From Acetivibrio alkalicellulosi (GTDB lineage Bacteria; Bacillota; Clostridia; Acetivibrionales; Acetivibrionaceae), in the NCBI GenBank assembly GCA_008125075.1, contig VLTH01000003.1, forward strand, positions 158,035-222,034: a stretch of 64,000 nt of DNA. Reading direction: 5' to 3'. The translations under genes were made by a program, and so were the position numbers. The stretch's first letter is position 1, and each line of letters opens with the position of its first letter. Positions 55,847-63,837 of the stretch are shown here, piece by piece. The notes beneath the pieces were generated by a model, which worked only from the letters and a program-made list of their open reading frames with translations, ran no database searches and was not told the origin of the DNA.

Positions 55847-56299
55847 GTGATTGAGGGTGTTATTATAAAACCTTTAAAAAGGATACCTGATGATAGAGGA
55901 ACCATACTTAAAATGCAGGAGTGTTCAGACTCTGAGTTTAAAGGTTTTGGTGAAATATACTTTTCGACAATATATCCTGGAGTAGTTAAAGGATGGCATT
56001 TACATGAAAATGCTATATTAAATTACTCAGTTATAAAGGGTATGATAAGATTGGTTTTATACGATGGACGGGAAAACTCAAGCACATATGGAGAGATACA
56101 AGAAATTTATATGGGTGATTACAACTATTGCCTTGTTCAAATTCCCGAAAATGTCTGGAATGGGTTTCAATGTGTTGGTAATGAAATAGCAATTGTGGCT
56201 GATTTAATTACAGTAGAACATTCTAAAGATAAAATGAAGAGGCTAGACCCCCATAACAACAATATTATTAAATTTAATTGGGAAAGGAAGGACAGATGA
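55847..56299 (+). CDS. RmlC-like sugar 3,5-epimerase (cupin)
   Basis: A 150-aa cupin. RIPDDRGTILKM, KGWHLHENAILNYSVIKGMIRLVLYD (with His near 49-51) and IPENVWNGFQCVGNE match dTDP-4-keto-6-deoxyhexose 3,5-epimerases in fold and key residues. Context (rfbF, rfbG, reductase) makes a CDP-linked 4-keto-6-deoxyhexose the likely substrate. It starts at GTG 55847 after AAAGGAGG and ends with an ATGA overlap onto the reductase. Confidence 0.82.
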   Translation: MIEGVIIKPLKRIPDDRGTILKMQECSDSEFKGFGEIYFSTIYPGVVKGWHLHENAILNYSVIKGMIRLVLYDGRENSSTYGEIQEIYMGDYNYCLVQIPENVWNGFQCVGNEIAIVADLITVEHSKDKMKRLDPHNNNIIKFNWERKDR

Positions 56300-57162
56300 A
56301 AAAACTATTAATCACTGGAGCAGATGGAATGCTGGCAACCGATTTGACCAGGTACTTTCAAACCCATAGTCAGTACGATATAATTAAGGCCAGCAGAAAA
56401 GATCTCGATATTACATCAAGAGATATGGTTGAAGAGATGTTTAATATGCATAAACCTGACTATATTATACATACAGCTGCAATTACTAATGTAGATTTTT
56501 GTGAAGATAATATAGATGAGGCAATGAGAGTCAATGGTTACGGAACTGAAAATATTGGAGTTTGTGCTGAGCAAATAAATGCTAAAGTTATTTATATTAG
56601 TTCTTGTGGACTTTTTGGTGATGAGTTAAAACCTTATGATGAGAAGGAGCCAGTAGTTTTAAAAACTGAGTATGCTAAATCTAAGTACTTAGGAGAAGCT
56701 AAAATTGCCCAAAGTTGTTCACGGCATTTTATAGTAAGACCTGGTTGGCTTTTTGGTGGAGGAATACAACATAAGAAAAATTTTGTTTATAACAGGTACA
56801 AAGAAGCCATTAAAGGAGATGAAATGGTTGCAGCAGGTGATAAGTATGGATGTCCTACATATACCTATCACTTAGCAGGTGCTTTAATGAGTCTTTTAGA
56901 TACTGAAAAATATGGGGTTTACCATATTTCCAATGATGGCAGTGCCTCAAGATATGATTATGTAAAAAAGATTATTACTTGTTTTGGACTAAAAACCAAA
57001 GTGAAAAAGGTGGATTCAAGTAGTTTTCCAAGAAAAGCTCCTGTACCTGACTGTGAGATAATTAGTAATTACAATCTTAAAAAGAATGGTTTTTCCTTAC
57101 TACCTTCATGGGAGTTGGCCATTGAGGATTATGTAAATATATTAAAGAATGAAATAGAGTAG
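56296..57162 (+). CDS. RmlD-like 4-keto-reductase
   Basis: A 288-aa SDR. GADGMLATDLTRYF is the Rossmann loop, and HTAAITNVDFCEDNIDEAM with YAKSKYLGE (YxxxK) follow the RmlD pattern. It overlaps the epimerase stop (ATGA). It probably reduces C-4 to complete a CDP-6-deoxy-L-hexose. Confidence 0.85.
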   Translation: MKKLLITGADGMLATDLTRYFQTHSQYDIIKASRKDLDITSRDMVEEMFNMHKPDYIIHTAAITNVDFCEDNIDEAMRVNGYGTENIGVCAEQINAKVIYISSCGLFGDELKPYDEKEPVVLKTEYAKSKYLGEAKIAQSCSRHFIVRPGWLFGGGIQHKKNFVYNRYKEAIKGDEMVAAGDKYGCPTYTYHLAGALMSLLDTEKYGVYHISNDGSASRYDYVKKIITCFGLKTKVKKVDSSSFPRKAPVPDCEIISNYNLKKNGFSLLPSWELAIEDYVNILKNEIE

Positions 57163-57213
57163 TGCATGTTAACTGGCTTATAATAATATAATACTTGCTA
57201 AGGGGTAATAAAA

Positions 57214-58524
57214 ATGAAAATTGCTGTTATTGGATCGGGAATTACAGGCCTTTCTACAGGATATTATCTGGCAAATAAATGTGGTGCAAAAGTAGACATT
57301 TATGAAAAGGATAGTGATTTTGGTGGCCTAGCTGGATCTTTTGAAATGGGGAAGACTAAAATTGATAAGTGCTATCACTTTATTTATACACATGATAAGC
57401 ACTATATGGAACTTCTAAAAGAGCTTGGCTTATCTGATCTCTTAATGTGGAAAAAGTCTTCAATGGGATATTTCTATAATAAAGTTATACATCCATTTAC
57501 AACACCTATGGATATTTTAAAATTTAAACCACTAAGCTTTATTAACAGAATAAGATTTGGTCTATCATCAATATACATTGCTCTATATAAAGATATCGAT
57601 AAACTAGAGAGTATTAATACTGAACAGTTTTTAATTAAAATTGTTGGAAAACAAGCATGGGAAATAATATATAAACCTATGCTCAAGGTGAAGTTTGGTG
57701 AAAATTACAACAAAATACCTGCTGTTTGGCTGTGGGAAAGAATTGCCTCAAGACTAAAATCCCGTAAGGGGGCAGGAAAAGACGAGGTTTTTGGATATAT
57801 TAAAGGAAGTTTTCAGAGAGTTAATGAAAAAATACTTGACTCAATAAAAGAAAAAGGTGGAGATTTACACCTAAATAGCAACGTTTCAGAAATAATAATT
57901 GAAAATAATAGCTGTAAAGGGTTTATAGTAAATGGTGAGAGAAAAACATATGACTATGTTTTTTGCACAACACCACTTCCTATATTTGTTGACCTATGTA
58001 AAGATGGCCCTAAAGATTACATTGAGCCATTAAAAAGGGTGAAGTATGACGGGGTTGTTATTTTAATTATGACTCTTAAACAAAAATTCAGTGATATTTA
58101 TTGGTTAAATATAAGTGATGACGAGATACCTTTTGGTGGTGTTATAGAACATACTAATCTTTTTTCTGATAGTGATTATAATGGCAAACACATTGTGTAT
58201 TTATCAAAGTACACAAATATAAAGGATAAGTTGTTTAAGATGGATGAAGAAGAAATTAAAGCACATTTTTTTAGTCATCTAAATAAAGTTAACAAGGACT
58301 TTAATGAATGTATGGTAGAAGACTGTATTGTTTTTAGAAATGGATTTGGACAACCTATATGGCCAATGGAGTATTCAAAATTTAAGCCAGACTTTAAAAC
58401 ACCAATTGATAAATTATATTTAGTAGATACAGCACAAATTTATCCAATGGACAGAGCCATGAATTATATTGTTGAATTATCCAAAAAAGCTGTTGATACA
58501 TTTAGGAAAGAGGAGTTAAAGTAG
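57214..58524 (+). CDS. FAD-dependent amine oxidase-like protein
   Basis: A 436-aa flavoprotein. IAVIGSGITGLSTGYYLANK (1-20 region) is a dinucleotide fold, followed by EKDSDFGGLAGSF. The C-terminal FAD motif is LYLVDTAQIYPMDRAMNYIVELSKKAV. Such proteins (protoporphyrinogen-oxidase/UDP-galactopyranose-mutase-like) recur in glycan clusters with unknown reactions. It starts 51 bp after the reductase, and the operon ends at 58524. Confidence 0.85.
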   Translation: MKIAVIGSGITGLSTGYYLANKCGAKVDIYEKDSDFGGLAGSFEMGKTKIDKCYHFIYTHDKHYMELLKELGLSDLLMWKKSSMGYFYNKVIHPFTTPMDILKFKPLSFINRIRFGLSSIYIALYKDIDKLESINTEQFLIKIVGKQAWEIIYKPMLKVKFGENYNKIPAVWLWERIASRLKSRKGAGKDEVFGYIKGSFQRVNEKILDSIKEKGGDLHLNSNVSEIIIENNSCKGFIVNGERKTYDYVFCTTPLPIFVDLCKDGPKDYIEPLKRVKYDGVVILIMTLKQKFSDIYWLNISDDEIPFGGVIEHTNLFSDSDYNGKHIVYLSKYTNIKDKLFKMDEEEIKAHFFSHLNKVNKDFNECMVEDCIVFRNGFGQPIWPMEYSKFKPDFKTPIDKLYLVDTAQIYPMDRAMNYIVELSKKAVDTFRKEELK

Positions 58525-58571
58525 GAGGTTATAATTAGAGTGGTTAGCTTAAAAATTAAAAATAAAATTAT

Positions 58572-58604
58572 AAATTGATCTATCAAATATAGGTCAATTT
58601 TTTT
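58572..58604 (+). terminator. Terminator of the glycan operon
   Basis: AAATTGATCTAT-caaat-ATAGGTCAATTT, with one G-T pair, continues into a T-run. It lies 48 bp after the oxidase stop. Confidence 0.8.
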
Positions 58605-58635
58605 GTTATAAAAATATAAAATTATTGAGTAATTG

Positions 58636-58665
58636 TTGACGAAATAGCAAACAATAAAGTATAAT
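58636..58665 (+). promoter_or_regulatory. SigmaA promoter of the GIY-YIG gene
   Basis: TTGACG (58636), an 18-nt spacer and TATAAT (58660). Confidence 0.7.
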
Positions 58666-58703
58666 ATCTATATAAAAACAAACAAAGAAAGAAGGTGTCT
58701 ATA

Positions 58704-59825
58704 ATGGGTGTTAATGAAAAAATTCAAAATGCATCAGTTGAAGAAATAAAGAGGGGTTATGTTGAAAAAGGAGATTTTTATGAATGTATGTTTTGTGGGT
58801 ATGAAACGGAGAAGGGAACTGTGTATAAGCAAGATGATTGTTTTTATGATGCTGAAAAAAGTATAAAATTACACATTGAAAAAACTCATGAATCGGTATT
58901 TGAATATTTGATTGAATTAGATAAAAAAGTAACGGGACTTTCAGAACATCAAAATAAGCTTTTAAGGCTTTTCTATCAAGGTAAAAGTGACGTTGACATA
59001 CAAAAAGAAATGGATATAGGAAGCAGTTCTACAATAAGAAATCACCGTTTTGCTTTAAAAGAAAAGGAACGGCAGGCTAAAGTTTTTTTGGTACTAATGG
59101 GACTTCTAAAAGAAAAAGATAAGAAATTTGAAGGCTATATACCACCTCATAAAACTATAAAGATGATAGATGATCGATTCAATATCACTATAGATGAAAG
59201 TGATAAAATACTAAAAAAATATTTTAAACAAGGATTTGACGGACCTTTAGAAACCTTTAATATGAAAGAAAAAAGCAAAGTGGTTGTGTTAAAACATATA
59301 CTTAAAAAATTTGATTCACAAAGAGTATATTCTGAAGGAGAGGTAAATGAGATACTAAAAAAAGTATATGATGATTATGTAACTATTAGGAGATATCTTA
59401 TTGAATATGGTTTTTTAGAAAGGAAAACCGATTGTAGTCAATATTGGGTAAAAGAGAATGCTAGAAAGGATAAAGAAGCAATGGATATTAAAAAAGAATT
59501 AAAACAAAAATACAAAGAGATTAAAACAGAAGCTGGGGTTTATCAGATAAGAAATATTAGAAACAGTAAAATATTTATTATTGCAACACCAAATTTAAAA
59601 ACTATAAATGGTAGGCAATTTGAGATGAAAATTGGCAGTCACAAAAATCAAAAACTTCAGGAAGATTTGAATAAGTATGGAGAAGATGCTTTTGTTTTTG
59701 AAGTTTTAGAAGTGTTAGAAGAAAAAGAAGATACTAATTTTAATAAGCATGATGAACTAAAAAAGCTAGAAGAAAAATGGTGTAATATGCTTCAACCTTA
59801 TGGAGATAGAGGTTATAACAAATAG
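58704..59825 (+). CDS. Zinc finger-HTH-DUF2087-GIY-YIG protein
   Basis: A 373-aa mosaic protein. Residues about 22-60 hold a C2H2-like pair (CMFCG ... HIEKTH). LuxR-like HTH about 73-105 (LSEHQNKLLRLFYQGKSDVDI). DUF2087 about 140-255 (YIPPHKTIKMIDDRFNI ... TIRRYLIEYGFLERK). The C-terminus (about 275-370) resembles GIY-YIG nucleases (GVYQIRNIRNSKIF ... LNKYGEDAFVFEVLE), although the second motif is degenerate. ATG 58704 follows GAAGGTG at 6 nt. It may be a transcription factor with a nucleic-acid-binding tail, or a nuclease; unproven. Confidence 0.7.
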   Translation: MGVNEKIQNASVEEIKRGYVEKGDFYECMFCGYETEKGTVYKQDDCFYDAEKSIKLHIEKTHESVFEYLIELDKKVTGLSEHQNKLLRLFYQGKSDVDIQKEMDIGSSSTIRNHRFALKEKERQAKVFLVLMGLLKEKDKKFEGYIPPHKTIKMIDDRFNITIDESDKILKKYFKQGFDGPLETFNMKEKSKVVVLKHILKKFDSQRVYSEGEVNEILKKVYDDYVTIRRYLIEYGFLERKTDCSQYWVKENARKDKEAMDIKKELKQKYKEIKTEAGVYQIRNIRNSKIFIIATPNLKTINGRQFEMKIGSHKNQKLQEDLNKYGEDAFVFEVLEVLEEKEDTNFNKHDELKKLEEKWCNMLQPYGDRGYNK

Positions 59826-59885
59826 ACATTTATGAGAAAAAATCTAACCAACATACCGTGAAAATATGTTAGTATAATTATAAGA
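59826..59885 (+). repeat. Repeat family B fragment
   Basis: GACATTTATGAGAAAAAATC, CCAACATA and GTATAATTATAAG match the 5' part of the 9063 copy. Confidence 0.4.
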
Positions 59886-59917
59886 TAATAGTTATTTAAT
59901 AAAAAAGGGGTGGAGAA

Positions 59918-60382
59918 ATGGGAAGTATTGTTTTAGCTACAATGGAAGCTTTAAGTGATTGTTGTGAAGCTTTAGAAGATTCAAGTCTTTTTGAAGAGTA
60001 TTTTAAGGATATTAATAAAAGAAGTAGTTTTATTTCTGAGGGAATTAATAAAAAAGAAGTTTATGTAAGAAAAGATGAAAATGATAATATATTGGGATTT
60101 ATGAGAATTGATGAAGTTGGGATGTTTTCAAAGTTTCCTCTTTTGCGTTTAATAGCAGTAAAGAAAGAACATAGATGCAATGGAATAGGGACAGATATGC
60201 TTAAATTTTATGAATCCGAATATAAAAATAAATGTGATAGAATTTTTTTGTGTGTAGGCAATTTCAATGATCGAGCAAAGAAGCTATATATTTCACTTGG
60301 ATTTATAGAAGTAGGTAAAATAGATGGATTATATAAAAAAGGTTGTACTGAATATATTTTAATGAAAGAGTTTATAAAGTGA
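59918..60382 (+). CDS. GNAT acetyltransferase
   Basis: A 154-aa GNAT. RLIAVKKEHRCNGIGTDMLKFYE (about 87-108) is the acetyl-CoA motif, followed by FNDRAKKLYISLGFIEVG. GGGGTGG precedes the ATG. The substrate is unknown. Confidence 0.87.
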   Translation: MGSIVLATMEALSDCCEALEDSSLFEEYFKDINKRSSFISEGINKKEVYVRKDENDNILGFMRIDEVGMFSKFPLLRLIAVKKEHRCNGIGTDMLKFYESEYKNKCDRIFLCVGNFNDRAKKLYISLGFIEVGKIDGLYKKGCTEYILMKEFIK

Positions 60383-60415
60383 GGGTGTTTTTCTTTACAT
60401 TAAAAATATGCACTC
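60383..60415 (+). repeat. Family A short copy
   Basis: GGGTGTTTTTCTTTACAT ... ATATGCACTC, at the 3' end of the GNAT gene, the same two ends as at 34707 and 50911. Confidence 0.5.
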
Positions 60416-60438
60416 ATAAAGTGACGTGTGGGGGATTG

Positions 60439-60524
60439 CCGAAAATGTAACTTCCACTACTATTTCACTTCGGATCTTATTTTATAACAAATAGGTACTG
60501 TGATAAGTGGAAGTAAAATTTCGG
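60439..60524. repeat. Family C-related inverted repeat
   Basis: CCGAAAATGTAACTTCCACT opens and AGTGGAAGTAAAATTTCGG closes an 86-bp inverted repeat containing CACTTCGGATCTTATTTTAT. It lies between convergent genes. Confidence 0.6.
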
Positions 60525-60556
60525 CTAATCCTTAGCTAACAAGTTCATTAGTAAGA

Positions 60557-61345
60557 TCATGTCTCTCCTGAATCATAAAAGCTTAATACTAAAATTACTA
60601 TTGATAATCCAAAGAAAAAAACTCCCATAGAGATATTCATAATTGCCGAAAAATAGTCTCTGTTACCAATATAAATTTTGGCAAAATATAAAGCTTCATT
60701 AACTAATGCTCCTGACAATCCATAACTAAAAATGCTTGTTAAGTACTGAAAAACAATCTCTTTGGGTTTTATCTCCAAAATGTTTATACCTTGTTTTTTA
60801 AGTCTTTCACGACGACTTATAAACTTTAAGTTAATTAGTGAAATAACACTTTGGATGATAACCAACATTCCTGTTTGTTGAGAGCTATGTTCTTTAATAA
60901 TTATAAAATACAAAAATATTACTACAAAGGATATAAGATTAATCAATGCAAAAGCAGTATATATATTTTGCAAATACATGTAAGGTCTTTCTTCTTTTAA
61001 CTTGAGTTCTTCAATATAAATATCTTCTATAGCCTTTCCATCATTAAGTGCATAAAATAATTCTTTTTTCATGTAATATTGAGTAAGAATTTTTTCGGTT
61101 TCATTCATTTTTTGAATTATTACTTCTTGCTTTTTAGTATCAGAAAGAAAAAAACATTTAATTTCTTCAATAGAAAATCCTAATTCACGAAGTTTCTTAA
61201 TGGATTTTAATTTTTGTACATTTTCATCGCTGTAAATCTTATATCCATTATCTTTCTTGTTTAATTCAATCAAACCACACTCTTCATAATAGCGAATGGC
61301 TTTTTTTGTCAATTTTGTTTCTTCTATTGCTTCTTTTAACTGCAT
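60557..61345 (-). CDS. Membrane-anchored MerR family regulator
   Basis: A 262-aa protein. The N-terminal MerR winged helix (TKKAIRYYEECGLIELNK, YKIYSDENVQKLKSIKKLRELGFSIEEIKCFF) spans 1-70, a short coiled coil follows to about 115, and four hydrophobic helices fill the rest (about 125-150, 158-175, 195-215, 235-258). This is a one-component regulator held in the membrane. ATG 61345 follows GAAGGGGG. Its promoter has the 19-bp spacer and central dyad of MerR targets, so autoregulation is likely. Confidence 0.85.
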   Translation of the reverse strand: MQLKEAIEETKLTKKAIRYYEECGLIELNKKDNGYKIYSDENVQKLKSIKKLRELGFSIEEIKCFFLSDTKKQEVIIQKMNETEKILTQYYMKKELFYALNDGKAIEDIYIEELKLKEERPYMYLQNIYTAFALINLISFVVIFLYFIIIKEHSSQQTGMLVIIQSVISLINLKFISRRERLKKQGINILEIKPKEIVFQYLTSIFSYGLSGALVNEALYFAKIYIGNRDYFSAIMNISMGVFFFGLSIVILVLSFYDSGET

Positions 61346-61368
61346 AATATCAACCCCCTTCTCTTTGA

Positions 61369-61399
61369 AGGATAACACGTACCCTAAGGGCTCCGTCAA
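61369..61399 (-). promoter_or_regulatory. MerR-type promoter with 19-bp spacer
   Basis: On the complement strand TTGACG (61399-61394), a 19-nt spacer with the dyad CCCTTAGGG, then TATCCT (61374-61369). A 19-bp spacer and a central dyad are the mark of MerR-activated promoters. Confidence 0.75.
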
Positions 61400-61433
61400 G
61401 TTTTTTTAAGTATTTTATAAAAATTTTTTCAAC

Positions 61434-61450
61434 TTGACAGACAGATGTCA
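61434..61450 (+). promoter_or_regulatory. -35 element with overlapping dyad
   Basis: TTGACA (61434) overlaps TGACA-GACAGA-TGTCA (61435-61450), a 5-bp dyad. It is the likely -35 and operator of the GyrI-like gene; the -10 is not clear. Confidence 0.45.
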
Positions 61451-61502
61451 TATTTACATTGATACAATAAAAGGGATAAAATAAGAAAAGGAGAATACAA
61501 AC

Positions 61503-61961
61503 ATGAACTCAAATTTCGAAATTGTTGAAACACCTGCTCAACCTGTACTAGCTATTAAAACAGTGACTTCGGTTGCTAATTTACCACAGGAAATTGGTAA
61601 GGCTTATATGAAGATTTTAGAAAGGCTCAAAGAACTAGGGGAGGAGCCTGTAGAGTTTCCATATGTTGCATATTATAATATGGACATGGAAAATTTACAG
61701 GTTGAAATGGGATTTCCAGTATCAAAGATATTTGATGGAAAAGGAGAAATAGAGGCTACAGAGATTCCTGCTGGTAAAAAAGCTACATGTGTATACAAAG
61801 GACCATATAAAGATTCAGAACCTGTGTATAATAGTATGGCAAAATGGATGGGTGAAAATGGGCATGAGCCTACGGGAGTTGTGTATGAAGTTTATTATAA
61901 TTCACCTAATGATGTACCTGAAAATGAACTGCTTACAAAGATTGTATTCTTACTCAAATAA
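61503..61961 (+). CDS. GyrI-like effector-binding domain protein
   Basis: A 152-aa GyrI-like/BmrR C-terminal-type domain: FEIVETPAQPVLAIKTVTSVANLPQEIGKAY, VAYYNMDMENLQVEMGFPV, IPAGKKATCVYKGPY and GVVYEVYYNSPNDVPENELLTKIVFLL. These proteins bind small amphipathic ligands or hydrolyse them. AAAGGAG precedes the ATG. It lies divergent from the membrane MerR gene, and a DUF3788 gene follows after 14 bp. Confidence 0.88.
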   Translation: MNSNFEIVETPAQPVLAIKTVTSVANLPQEIGKAYMKILERLKELGEEPVEFPYVAYYNMDMENLQVEMGFPVSKIFDGKGEIEATEIPAGKKATCVYKGPYKDSEPVYNSMAKWMGENGHEPTGVVYEVYYNSPNDVPENELLTKIVFLLK

Positions 61962-61975
61962 TCAGGAGGCAAGTC

Positions 61976-62407
61976 ATGGAAGCAAATGATTTGGTTTTAG
62001 ATGGTAGCAAAAGTCCTTCATTTGATGAAATTAGGCTATATATTAATAGCCCAGCAAGGGAATTATGGGATGATTTTGTACAATTTATACAACAAAAATA
62101 TCGCAGTAAACCTAAAATAACTTTTAGCAAATGTTCGGCCAAACCAGGATGGAATGTAAAATACCAGAAGTCAGGTAAATCAGTGTGCACTTTGTATCCT
62201 GAAAAGGATCTTTTTATAGTACTTGTTGTTATAAGTTTAGACCAAGCTTCCTTGATTGAAAATATAGCATCTGAGTTTGATCCAGCAATTGTTGACATAA
62301 TAAAGAATGCAAAACCTTTTAACGGTACACTGTGGCTAATGCCTTCAATTAATACCCAGAATGCTTTAGACAGTATAAAAAAAATATTACTTATAAAACA
62401 TCCTTAA
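61976..62407 (+). CDS. DUF3788 domain protein
   Basis: A 143-aa protein. SPARELWDDFVQFIQQKYRSKPKITFSKCSAKPGWNVKYQKSGKSVCTLYPEKD matches DUF3788, a family with a GyrI-related compact fold and unknown function. The RBS GGAGG is 6 nt upstream of the ATG. It probably shares a transcript with the GyrI-like gene. Confidence 0.8.
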   Translation: MEANDLVLDGSKSPSFDEIRLYINSPARELWDDFVQFIQQKYRSKPKITFSKCSAKPGWNVKYQKSGKSVCTLYPEKDLFIVLVVISLDQASLIENIASEFDPAIVDIIKNAKPFNGTLWLMPSINTQNALDSIKKILLIKHP

Positions 62408-62424
62408 CTTTCGTTAGTTGGCAA

Positions 62425-62459
62425 AAGAGAGAGGCGAGATGATTACTTGTCTCTCTCTT
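62425..62459 (+). terminator. Hairpin after the GyrI-DUF3788 unit
   Basis: AAGAGAGAG and CTCTCTCTT (9 bp) enclose a 17-nt loop; no long T-run follows, so the call is moderate. Confidence 0.45.
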
Positions 62460-62510
62460 ACTTTGATGTTAAAATATATATGTAAAAAAAATAAAATTAG
62501 GAGGGTAGAG

Positions 62511-63119
62511 ATGGCAAGGGAGATTATTTTTAAAATAAAAGACATTGAATATTCCTTTATACCTGAAAAAGTTGACAGAAGAAAACTATATGGTTGGACT
62601 GATATTGTTGCGTTAGATGATGAAGGTAATGAATGTAAACTTGTTAATATGGATGAGTCGGGAACTACAATAATACCAAAAGGCTGTATTGGAATGGGAA
62701 TATTAGATAACCAATCAAACTGGGTTGAAAAAGCTGATTTGGTTGCGGTGGATGAAGATGGCAACAGAGCTGAACTTCTTCCTTCTAGCTTTTCTCAAAC
62801 AATAGAGTTAAATTCCACTGTTACAGTTGAAGAACTTTTAGACCATAGCATTGTATCTGTTTATGAACTAGAGAATGTAAAGGATTCTACTGAATTTGTA
62901 AAAGCGATTTCTGAAAATATATACTCTTTTACTTTTAATTATAGGGAAGGATATGAAGGTAATCCAGCATTTATAGTTGAGAGTGAAGGAAAGGTTTTTA
63001 TTCTTGTAGGAGTATATAATCAATTTGAATTTATTGGACTAGAGGAAAAAGGTTATTTAGATGATGAAGAAGATGAGGAAGAAGAATTAACTGATGATAT
63101 AGATTTTGGAATGATGTAA
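62511..63119 (+). CDS. Hypothetical protein with acidic tail
   Basis: A 202-aa protein. Two paired stretches (VALDDEGNECKLVN, VAVDEDGNRAELLP) suggest a duplicated beta fold near 32-45 and 78-92. The C-terminus is strongly acidic (DDEEDEEEELTDD). ATG 62511 is 6 nt after AGGAGGG; an upstream reading from 62418 has no RBS. I do not recognise the family. It is first in a three-gene unit that leaves the window. Confidence 0.7.
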   Translation: MAREIIFKIKDIEYSFIPEKVDRRKLYGWTDIVALDDEGNECKLVNMDESGTTIIPKGCIGMGILDNQSNWVEKADLVAVDEDGNRAELLPSSFSQTIELNSTVTVEELLDHSIVSVYELENVKDSTEFVKAISENIYSFTFNYREGYEGNPAFIVESEGKVFILVGVYNQFEFIGLEEKGYLDDEEDEEEELTDDIDFGMM

Positions 63120-63135
63120 TGAGAGGGGTGATTTT

Positions 63136-63837
63136 TTGAGGTCAATAAATATTTCTAACGACAAAAAAAGAGATGCTATTGTAGGATGGGAAGGTGTTCC
63201 GGCAAAAAGCAGAATTAAATATGTTTTAAAAGATGGATACTTAAAGAGAAACATTAAAATGTTAAAAGGAACTATTGAAGTAAGTGAAGATGAATTAATA
63301 GAAAAGTATGAGGACTTATTGGAATTAGGTGGAGCCATTATAAAAGAGGATCCTGAGGTAGATATTGAAAAGGCAGGAAAGATTATTGGAAGGACAAAAC
63401 GATTATATTTAAATAATGATAATAAAATTGCCTATAGGGTGAATCTAGTTGAAGTAATAAAAAACCCAGATGGCACTGAAAGGGAGAGGAGAGCCCTTTT
63501 AAAAGCACAATCAAATATATTAAAAGATATTCCCCTTCAATGGACAGGAAAGAGATTTCCAAAAGAAGCTGCGTTAAAAAAATTTGTATTTTCTAAAAAA
63601 TATCAAATAAAGCATGTGAATGGTCTGACATATGATTTTCTATATGAAATGGCCAAAAGCTTACATGAAACAAATATGCTAATGTTTGTTGGAGGCGGGA
63701 AAAAAGGTACAGATCCTATAGTTCTTTCTTTAGGAGGAGTTCCCTACAGAGGATTTCTAGAGGGAAGGATAAGAGAAGACAAATATTGTTTGATTCTACA
63801 TCTGACCAATTTAGAATTAAAGGGGGTTATGGAGTGA
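63136..63837 (+). CDS. Hypothetical protein
   Basis: A 233-aa basic protein. Notable stretches: IVGWEGVPAKSRIKYVLKDGYLKRN and the C-terminal LMFVGGGKKGTDPIVLSLGGVPYRGFLEG, which has two Gly-rich turns. No family recognised. It starts at TTG 63136 after GAGAGGGG, 16 bp after the previous stop. Its TGA overlaps the next start (GTGA). Confidence 0.7.
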   Translation: MRSINISNDKKRDAIVGWEGVPAKSRIKYVLKDGYLKRNIKMLKGTIEVSEDELIEKYEDLLELGGAIIKEDPEVDIEKAGKIIGRTKRLYLNNDNKIAYRVNLVEVIKNPDGTERERRALLKAQSNILKDIPLQWTGKRFPKEAALKKFVFSKKYQIKHVNGLTYDFLYEMAKSLHETNMLMFVGGGKKGTDPIVLSLGGVPYRGFLEGRIREDKYCLILHLTNLELKGVME

